Assembly (NCBI GenBank): GCA_041595875.1
Contig: JBFHJN010000016.1
Location: 1-40,080, forward strand
From: UBA2279 sp041595875
GTDB taxonomy: Bacteria; Actinomycetota; Coriobacteriia; Anaerosomatales; Anaerosomataceae
Length of the DNA: 40,080 bases
Direction: 5' to 3'
A program made the position numbers and the translations under genes. This document shows positions 34,636-40,080 of the stretch, piece after piece. The notes below the pieces were generated by a model, which did not search any database, was not told where the DNA came from, and worked only from the letters and a program-made list of their open reading frames with translations. Every line of letters starts with the position of its first letter. Positions within the stretch are counted from its first letter, which is position 1.

Positions 34636-35421
34636 ATGGCACGATTGGTTGAAGCACAGAGCGTGACTATGATGTTCGGTGGCCTTAAGGCCCTGAACAA
34701 TATCGACTTCCATATAGACGAAGGCGAAGTCGTTGCATTGATCGGCCCCAACGGCGCCGGCAAGACGACGTTCTTCAACTTGATGACGGGCATCTACAAG
34801 CCGACCATGGGCACGCTCACGTTCCGTGGCCAGTCGCTTGGCGGCCGCAAGCCGCATCGCATCTGCGAGATGGGGATCGCCCGTACGTTCCAGAACATCC
34901 GGTTGTTCCAGAACATGACCACACTTGAGAATGTGATGGTCGGGCGGCACACGCGCACTAATGCGGGCCCGTTCCGTGCTGTGCTGAGGACACCTGGCTT
35001 CAAGCGTGAAGAGCAGCATACGGTGGACGAGGCGCGAAAGTGGCTGAAATTCGTCGGCATGGAGAAGAAGGCCAACGAGCTTGCCAAGAACCTCCCATAC
35101 GGTGACCAGCGTCGCCTTGAGATCGCCCGTGCGTTGGCCAGCGAGCCTAAGCTCCTTTTGCTCGACGAGCCGGCCGCAGGCATGAACCCTCAGGAGAGCG
35201 CGTCGTTGACCAAGCTCGTGTCCCGGGTACGCGATAGCGGCGTGACGGTCCTGCTCATCGAGCACGACATGAAGGTCGTCATGGACATCGCCGACCGCAT
35301 CTTCGTCTTGGACTTCGGCGAGAAGATCGCCGAGGGACTTCCGGCTGAGATCCAGCGTGATCCCAAGGTCATCGAAGCGTATCTCGGCTCAGGTGCCGAT
35401 GCGTTGCTGGCTGAGAACTAG
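34636..35421 (+). CDS. livG: Branched-chain amino-acid ABC transporter ATPase LivG
   Basis: A 261-residue ATPase. Walker A GPNGAGKTT, family block GIARTFQNIRLFQNMT, signature LPYGDQRRLEIARAL (in place of LSGGQ, usual for LivG), Walker B LLLDEP and H-loop IEHDM are all present. It powers uptake together with LivF. Confidence 0.93.
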   Translation: MARLVEAQSVTMMFGGLKALNNIDFHIDEGEVVALIGPNGAGKTTFFNLMTGIYKPTMGTLTFRGQSLGGRKPHRICEMGIARTFQNIRLFQNMTTLENVMVGRHTRTNAGPFRAVLRTPGFKREEQHTVDEARKWLKFVGMEKKANELAKNLPYGDQRRLEIARALASEPKLLLLDEPAAGMNPQESASLTKLVSRVRDSGVTVLLIEHDMKVVMDIADRIFVLDFGEKIAEGLPAEIQRDPKVIEAYLGSGADALLAEN

Positions 35422-35434
35422 GAAGGGAGGACAC

Positions 35435-36139
35435 ATGCTCAAGGTAGAGAACCTTCATACGTTCTACGGCCAGATAGAGGCTCTGAAAGGCATCACCGTC
35501 AATGTCGAGCAGGGTGAGATCGTCACCCTCATCGGCGCGAACGGTGCCGGTAAGTCGACGACCCTGAAGACCATCTCGGGTCAGCTCACCCCCCAGACAG
35601 GCTCGATCACGTTTGAGGGCGAGGATGTCACCGGGCTGGAGGCCCATGTCGTGACCGGCAAGGGCATCATCCAGGTCCCCGAGGGTCGCCACATCTTCCC
35701 GCGGATGAGCGTTGAAGAGAACCTCGAGATGGGCGCTTTCCTGCGCAAGGATGATGAGATCAAAGACGACATCGCGATGGTATACGACCTGTTCCCGCGC
35801 CTGAAGGAGCGTCGCCTGCAGAAGGGCGGCACGCTTTCCGGCGGCGAGCAGCAGATGCTTGCCACCGGTCGTGGCCTCATGGCGCGTCCGAAGCTCCTGA
35901 TGCTGGACGAGCCCTCCATGGGTCTTGCGCCGGTCATCGTGGACGTCATCTTCGATACCATCGTTCGCATCAACAAGGAGGGCATGACCATCCTGCTCGT
36001 GGAGCAGAATGCGGCCATGGCCCTGCAGGTCGCCGACAGAGGCTACGTGTTGGAGACCGGTTCGATCGCGCTTGAGGGTGGCGGTAAGGAGCTGCTGCAC
36101 AACGAGCAGGTCCGCAAGACGTATCTGGGCGAAGTCTAG
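35435..36139 (+). CDS. livF: Branched-chain amino-acid ABC transporter ATPase LivF
   Basis: A 234-residue ATPase. Walker A GANGAGKST, VPEGRHIFPRMSVEENLEMG (typical LivF), signature LSGGEQQML, Walker B LMLDEPSMGLAP and VEQN are complete. The ATG at 35435 follows GGAAGGGAGG; the longer frame from 35357 overlaps livG out of frame. It is the last liv gene and converges on the amidohydrolase gene, with ten bases between stop codons. Confidence 0.93.
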   Translation: MLKVENLHTFYGQIEALKGITVNVEQGEIVTLIGANGAGKSTTLKTISGQLTPQTGSITFEGEDVTGLEAHVVTGKGIIQVPEGRHIFPRMSVEENLEMGAFLRKDDEIKDDIAMVYDLFPRLKERRLQKGGTLSGGEQQMLATGRGLMARPKLLMLDEPSMGLAPVIVDVIFDTIVRINKEGMTILLVEQNAAMALQVADRGYVLETGSIALEGGGKELLHNEQVRKTYLGEV

Positions 36140-36149
36140 CCCTAACGGA

Positions 36150-37451
36150 TCATCTGACGGCTGCCCGGTTCGCCTTCTCGGTGACCCGGGCAGCTGCTTG
36201 TCTGATGGAGATAGTGGAGAAGGTCGGCATGCCGCCTAACATGCGCGCCGCCCCTCCGGACACAACGGCTTTGATGTTATGGGCAGCGCCTGAGGACACG
36301 AGGGCTTCCAAGGGATGACCCGTATCGCCGATCTTCACCGCGATGACGTCGGCGTTGTAGCCGATCTTGAGTCGTCCGAATCGGTCGCCCAGGCCGAGGA
36401 CATCGGCGCCGGTCTCGGTCATCATCAGGATGAGCTGCGATGCGGTCAGGCCGGGCTCGATCTCTTTGAGCGCCCGCGCCTCGGCGAACAGGTCGAGGTC
36501 GGTATTGGATGCTGCCGAGTCCGTTCCAAGCGCGATGCGCACCCCTGCGTCGAGGAGCATGCGCACGGGTGGCCTTCCGTTGCCGAGAAGTGCATTGGAA
36601 CGGGGGCACAGCACCACTCCTTGGGACTTCTGGGCAAGAAGGTGCGCCTCTCCGGCCTGCAGGTGCACGCAGTGGACGACTATCGAGTTGTCCAGCACCC
36701 CGAGGCTGTCGACGTAGCGGATCGCCCCCATGCGCGGGGGCTGGAAACCGTGCGCAAGGCGTTCGGCTTTGCTCACGAAGGGGCCGGTGCCCGCTTTGAG
36801 CAGTTGCAGCTCTGCTGATGACTCCGCTGCATGGATGCAGAAGGGGATACCCAGTCCGTCCGCGGTGCGCTTCATCGCCCTAAGGAGTTCAGGGCCGGAC
36901 GTGTACGGTGTGTGCGGCGATAGCCCGCACCGCGTGCGTGGCGGGCACTCCTCCACGGGTGTTCCGGGAAACTCGAGCTTCTCAAGTGTCTCAGGAAGGC
37001 GCGACGCATCGATGCCTAGCACTTCCCAGAAGTACACGCCCCCGAGGCCGGTGTCTCCGGCCGCAGCGGTGGACTCGGGACCGTACACGATGTCGCCTGC
37101 GACCGTGGTGCCGCTAAGAAGGCACTGCGCTGCGCCCTCCGCCGCTGACGCGGCGAAGTCGTCCCCGTTGAGAGACAGGATGACGCGGGTGATGCGGTCG
37201 ATCCACGATGGAAGGTCCTTGTCCGGGGGCACCACGCCATGCAGTGCCGTGAGAGCGAGGTGGGTGTGGGCGTTCACCAGACCGGGCATGATGACGCACC
37301 CCGGATGATCCCGCAGCACCGCTCCGGGATGTCGCGCCACCAGGGCGTCTTTGGTGTCCACGTCGTGTATCCGGTTGCCGCTGATAAAGACAGCGCCATG
37401 TTCCAGGGTCTTGGCGCCGGGGGTGACCGCCCAGTCGCCCGCGATGATCAA
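36150..37451 (-). CDS. MTA/SAH deaminase-like amidohydrolase (MtaD type)
   Basis: A 433-residue amidohydrolase of the S-adenosylhomocysteine/5'-methylthioadenosine deaminase group. Metal ligands are seen in NAHTHLALTALHG (HxH), CIHAAES, VHCVHL and LGTDSAASN, in the right order. It would deaminate MTA or SAH, products of S-adenosylmethionine use. The TTG at 37451 is preferred: it overlaps the stop of the upstream gene (TTGA), has GAGGAG ahead, and gives the normal N-terminus LIIAGDWAVTPG. The longer frame to 37550 lies inside the phosphorylase gene. Confidence 0.88.
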   Translation of the reverse strand: MIIAGDWAVTPGAKTLEHGAVFISGNRIHDVDTKDALVARHPGAVLRDHPGCVIMPGLVNAHTHLALTALHGVVPPDKDLPSWIDRITRVILSLNGDDFAASAAEGAAQCLLSGTTVAGDIVYGPESTAAAGDTGLGGVYFWEVLGIDASRLPETLEKLEFPGTPVEECPPRTRCGLSPHTPYTSGPELLRAMKRTADGLGIPFCIHAAESSAELQLLKAGTGPFVSKAERLAHGFQPPRMGAIRYVDSLGVLDNSIVVHCVHLQAGEAHLLAQKSQGVVLCPRSNALLGNGRPPVRMLLDAGVRIALGTDSAASNTDLDLFAEARALKEIEPGLTASQLILMMTETGADVLGLGDRFGRLKIGYNADVIAVKIGDTGHPLEALVSSGAAHNIKAVVSGGAARMLGGMPTFSTISIRQAAARVTEKANRAAVR

Positions 37452-38296
37452 CGCGGCTCCTCTGGAAGTCCCAGCAGGCTTGGCTTGCGCAAGTCCATGC
37501 ATCCGCATGCAGCCTGCAGGTCCGCCTCGGCAACCGTGTCGAGCACACATCGCGCGATGGTCTCGGACTCATCGAAGAAGATCGACTTCATCTCGGCGTG
37601 TTCCCACTCCTTCACAACACCCTCGCCGTAGTTGACGACGATGTATATGCCTGCGTAGCAGGCGCCGATATCGCGCGACAAGAAGACCTCGGGTGCGAAG
37701 GACTGGCCGATGACGTCTCCGCCAAGGCGCTTCATGTAGTCCACTTCGGCAGGCGTCTCAAAACGTGGGCCGTCTGTGACCAGGTACGTGCCTCGCCGGT
37801 ACACCCTTGGGAAGGCGGGGCTCGCCGAGAGGTACAGGTGACGCGACAGATCCGGGCAGACAGGCTGTCGCATGATGAGCAGATGGTCTCCTCGGACATA
37901 GATGTCTTGCTTGACGGTGAGGTCGATGAAGTCATTGGGGACGACCACGTCGCGCGGATCGAGCAGATGGTTGAGCGATCCCACGCCACCGTCGGCCACC
38001 ACCTTACGGACGCCGGCCTCGTGAAACACCCAGAACACCTGCAGCGAGGCGTCGCCGCGCTTCACATTCCGCCGCCAGCCGTGCATCTTCACGGCGAGGG
38101 CATGCCGTGTGCCGAGCGGCCCGTCCACGCTGAAGTGCGTGAACGCAGGAGAGCGGCCGAACGGCGTGTCGAAGACGAGGTCTTCGGCAAGTACCGTCAC
38201 ACGTTCGTCTGCCAATCCGGCAGGGAACGCGAATGAGAGTGTGCCGCTGCCTCCGCAGATGCCGAACTCCGCGTGCGGTACTGTGGTGCCCGCCAT
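37448..38296 (-). CDS. MTAP-family purine nucleoside phosphorylase (possibly methylthioinosine phosphorylase)
   Basis: A 282-residue protein of the MTAP/PNP family, normal in length. Family blocks are ICGGSG, ADGGVGSLNH, VVVPNDFIDLT, TDGPRFETPAEV and APEVFLSRDIGACYAGI. Where MTAP has ATDYD, with aspartates that select adenine, this has VVNYG with Asn222, the residue used by 6-oxopurine enzymes. The region at 71-88 (HGWRRNVKRGDASLQV) is unlike standard MTAP. Next to the deaminase, a route MTA to methylthioinosine to hypoxanthine plus methylthioribose-1-phosphate is plausible. GGGAGG precedes the ATG. Confidence 0.82.
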   Translation of the reverse strand: MAGTTVPHAEFGICGGSGTLSFAFPAGLADERVTVLAEDLVFDTPFGRSPAFTHFSVDGPLGTRHALAVKMHGWRRNVKRGDASLQVFWVFHEAGVRKVVADGGVGSLNHLLDPRDVVVPNDFIDLTVKQDIYVRGDHLLIMRQPVCPDLSRHLYLSASPAFPRVYRRGTYLVTDGPRFETPAEVDYMKRLGGDVIGQSFAPEVFLSRDIGACYAGIYIVVNYGEGVVKEWEHAEMKSIFFDESETIARCVLDTVAEADLQAACGCMDLRKPSLLGLPEEPR

Positions 38297-38314
38297 AACG
38301 TGTCCTCCCTCGTC

Positions 38315-39589
38315 CTACCGGTGCATGCTGAGCATCTCGCGCAGGCGCTTGCTTGCCAGTGAAACGCCGCCCACCTGCCACCAATAGAGCACATACGTGA
38401 GCCGCTTCATGATGATAGCCGGCAGTCCTGACAAGTTCATTCCGAACATCCAGCCAACGCCCCAGCTGGGCCCGACGCTGACGAACTCGCCGTGCATGTT
38501 GGGCTGAAACGGCGTGGGCGCCTGTCCGTGTACTTCTCGGACGATGTTCTCGGCGGTGTGCTCGGCCTCTCTGATGGCGAACTGCGCCAGCATGGGGATG
38601 GTCTTGTTGGTCGCCGGGTCGCGGAAGGCCGCGACGTCGCCAACGATGTAGATATCGTCATGCGCGGGTGACTTGCAGGTCTCTGACGTGACGAGCCTGC
38701 CGCCGGGATCCGCCTCAAGGCCCCAGCTCACCGCATCGGGATCGGCCTTGGCGCCGCCGCAGAAGACAAGGACCGCCGAGTCGATCACCGAGCCGTCCTG
38801 AAGGTGCACGCCGTTCTCCTCGACTTGCGAGACCATAGACCCGGTGAACAGCTCCACACCCAGTCTGGCGAGGCGCTTTTTGGCGCGCTCGCGGAGGCTC
38901 TTGGGCAGGTCGAACAAGATGTCGGGACGCCCTTCTATGAGCCTTACTCGAAGATCGGCAGGATCCAGCCCGAATGCGCGCATCCGCTTGGGCAGCAGCT
39001 GTGCCAGCGTGCCGACGATCTCGACTCCGGTGGCTCCACCGCCGATGACGGTGAAGGAGAGCGCACGGATCCTCTCGGCAGGTTCTTTGAGTTTGACCGC
39101 GGCGCGGAACTGCGCCTCGCCACGGCGCTGGAGCTCCTGCGCATCGGCCACCGACCACATCGTGACGGCGTGCTCCTTGAGCCCCGGGACGGGAGGCACG
39201 AAGGCGATCGCACCGGTGGCGATAGCCAGTCGCCAGTAGGGGACCTTGTCGGTGGCCTCACCGCGCGGGCCCACCGTCACGACATGCTCGTCAGAGTGCA
39301 CGGCATCCAGACGGTTGTAGCAGACCGTGACGGGGAGGTCTTTGAACACGGTGGGATGCCACAGCTCGCAGAACTCCGAGCGAGCGGGACCCACGGCGAC
39401 CAGGTCGAGCTCAGAGAGCGCCTGCTGGCACGGGTTGGGTTCGATCAGCATGATCTCGACGTCAGGAACGCCCTTCAGCTTCCTGCCGAGATTCACGGCC
39501 AGTGTGGTCCCGGCGTATCCGCCACCGGCAATCACTATCCTGCGACCGACTCCGGGCGTGGCGCATGTGGACGAAGGCGCCTGCTGCAT
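38315..39589 (-). CDS. ndh: Type II NADH dehydrogenase (NDH-2)
   Basis: A 424-residue flavoprotein. The FAD-binding start is RIVIAGGGYAGTTLAVNLG, the second Rossmann motif is VIGGGATGVEIVGTLAQ for NADH, and the IYIVGDVAAF block and AQFAIREAEH (quinone-site region) follow. A C-terminal hydrophobic/aromatic segment (SGLPAIIMKRLTYVLYWWQ) would attach it to the membrane. It oxidises NADH and reduces menaquinone without proton pumping. The ATG at 39589 has AAGGAGCCCAC ahead and gives the standard N-terminus; the frame runs on to 39724. It is first of a minus-strand group, 18 bases ahead of the phosphorylase. Confidence 0.88.
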   Translation of the reverse strand: MQQAPSSTCATPGVGRRIVIAGGGYAGTTLAVNLGRKLKGVPDVEIMLIEPNPCQQALSELDLVAVGPARSEFCELWHPTVFKDLPVTVCYNRLDAVHSDEHVVTVGPRGEATDKVPYWRLAIATGAIAFVPPVPGLKEHAVTMWSVADAQELQRRGEAQFRAAVKLKEPAERIRALSFTVIGGGATGVEIVGTLAQLLPKRMRAFGLDPADLRVRLIEGRPDILFDLPKSLRERAKKRLARLGVELFTGSMVSQVEENGVHLQDGSVIDSAVLVFCGGAKADPDAVSWGLEADPGGRLVTSETCKSPAHDDIYIVGDVAAFRDPATNKTIPMLAQFAIREAEHTAENIVREVHGQAPTPFQPNMHGEFVSVGPSWGVGWMFGMNLSGLPAIIMKRLTYVLYWWQVGGVSLASKRLREMLSMHR

Positions 39590-40029
39590 GTGGGCTCCTT
39601 TCGCAAGCCTCATGAGTAAGTACCCGAATGGCAGCGCTGCCGGGTGCGGTCGAACGGGTATCCTCGTGACAATTTTGTCGCACCGACTCACCAAAGCGTT
39701 GGTGCTCGCATACCAGTATGACACAAAACCGCTGGTAGATGGCTTGTCAGAGTTGGCACATGCGTTGCCGGATTCCCTCCTGTCTCGCAGCTCGATGCCT
39801 ACGTCTGTTCGCGGATATCAGACATCGAATGTAGTAGAACGATCGAGCCTGGAGGTACGGTAGCGTATGGCGTCGTCGGTGACCTTGATCTTGATGCCCG
39901 CGTCCTGGCCCCGCAGTCCGGATGGCGACTCGTGACCCGGTGTCATCCTCTACAATGATGGGTAGCCGGAGCTTGAGAGAACGAGCGTCGGGACGATAGG
40001 AGCAAGATGACACACCCCGCTCACAACTG
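39590..40029. other. Divergent intergenic region upstream of ndh
   Basis: About 440 bases without a secure gene. It holds a palindrome GACAATTTTGTC (39668-39679), 79 bases upstream of ndh, a candidate operator; TACAAT at 39951-39956, a candidate -10 for the plus-strand gene; and a 42-codon minus-strand frame (39818-39946) with weak support only. Confidence 0.5.
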
Positions 40030-40030
40030 A
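40007..40030 (+). other. Eight-codon leader frame coupled to the next gene
   Basis: After AGGAGCAAG, ATG-ACA-CAC-CCC-GCT-CAC-AAC-TGA (7 residues plus stop) ends in TGATG, overlapping the next ATG by one base. The only clear Shine-Dalgarno belongs to this short frame, so the following gene may depend on re-initiation. A single-base error joining the two frames is the alternative. Confidence 0.5.
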
Positions 40031-40080
40031 TGCAGAACGAATACGCGCTCCTCGATAGCGGCGAAGGCCGCAAGCTCGAG
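40030..40080 (+). CDS. N-terminus of a probable class I SAM-dependent methyltransferase
   Basis: The first 17 codons only (MQNEYALLDSGEGRKLE). The YxLLDSGxGRKLE opening is typical of RlmI-like SAM-dependent rRNA methyltransferases, which often begin LLDSGDGRKLERFG. The rest lies outside the window, so this is a family guess from a short match. Translation probably couples to the eight-codon frame ending on its start. Confidence 0.55.
   Translation, partial: MQNEYALLDSGEGRKLE

Noticed and set aside
36160..36196. Inverted repeat GCTGCCCGG / CCGGGCAGC after livF
   Set aside because: It lies inside the coding end of the amidohydrolase gene and has no T tract. It may help end livF transcription, but I could not separate this from coding constraint.
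39818..39946. 42-residue minus-strand frame ahead of ndh
   Set aside because: It has only GAGG touching the start, no recognisable family and no partner; it is kept only as a note under the intergenic region.

Overview
The window is a contiguous piece of a high-GC bacterial chromosome that reads as ordinary, densely packed housekeeping and respiratory DNA. I see no transposase, integrase, phage gene or CRISPR array. The gene set is best explained by an anaerobic or facultative actinobacterium of the Coriobacteriia/OPB41 (Anaerosomatales) kind: TAT-exported selenocysteine formate dehydrogenase, two 8-heme c-type cytochromes, TldD/TldE, strong Shine-Dalgarno sites mixed with likely leaderless genes, and GTG/TTG starts. 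This placement is inference from gene content; no rRNA or marker gene is present.

Layout. 1-120 is the tail of an unrecognised gene, followed by a 20-bp perfect inverted repeat. 314-4349 (minus) holds tldE, tldD and an NlpC/P60 cell-wall hydrolase. 4553-4629 is an initiator tRNA-Met with its own terminator, followed by an NSS-family Na+ symporter and a small lipoprotein. 6887-12603 is a lipid-enzyme cluster: a YghO-like GNAT acyltransferase (minus), then on the plus strand an LpxL/PatA-like acyltransferase, a CDP-alcohol phosphatidyltransferase, a patatin-like phospholipase and a small CcmC-like membrane protein, closed by a serine-palmitoyltransferase-like enzyme (minus). 12730-16783 is a cobalamin-riboswitch-controlled B12 uptake and adenosylation operon (btuF-btuC-btuD-cobO). 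16812-18683 holds a WalJ/YycJ nuclease with a small anchored protein, a small membrane protein and a glutaredoxin; the glutaredoxin overlaps a ferredoxin-thioredoxin-reductase/Rieske fusion (18680-19351). 19442-22014 are two tandem octaheme cytochromes. 22111-23494 is an SPFH/NfeD pair.

23566-30472 is a formate dehydrogenase region: fdhE, a predicted selenocysteine peroxiredoxin lipoprotein plus a thioredoxin-like lipoprotein, then fdhC, fdhB and the selenoprotein fdhA (read through an in-frame TGA). 31121-36139 is a complete branched-chain amino-acid ABC transporter (livJ/K-H-M-G-F). 36150-39589 (minus) holds an MTA/SAH deaminase-like amidohydrolase, an MTAP-family phosphorylase and a type II NADH dehydrogenase. 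The window ends in the first codons of a probable SAM-dependent methyltransferase.

How it fits together. Formate dehydrogenase, NADH dehydrogenase and extracytoplasmic cytochromes outline an electron-transport metabolism on the outer face of the membrane. The two selenoproteins imply a SelA/B/C/D system elsewhere in the genome. The most interesting groupings are the sphingolipid-like gene cluster, the Sec-peroxiredoxin with its CPFC partner, the FTR-Rieske fusion with an altered active-site motif, and the structured region between fdhA and the liv operon.
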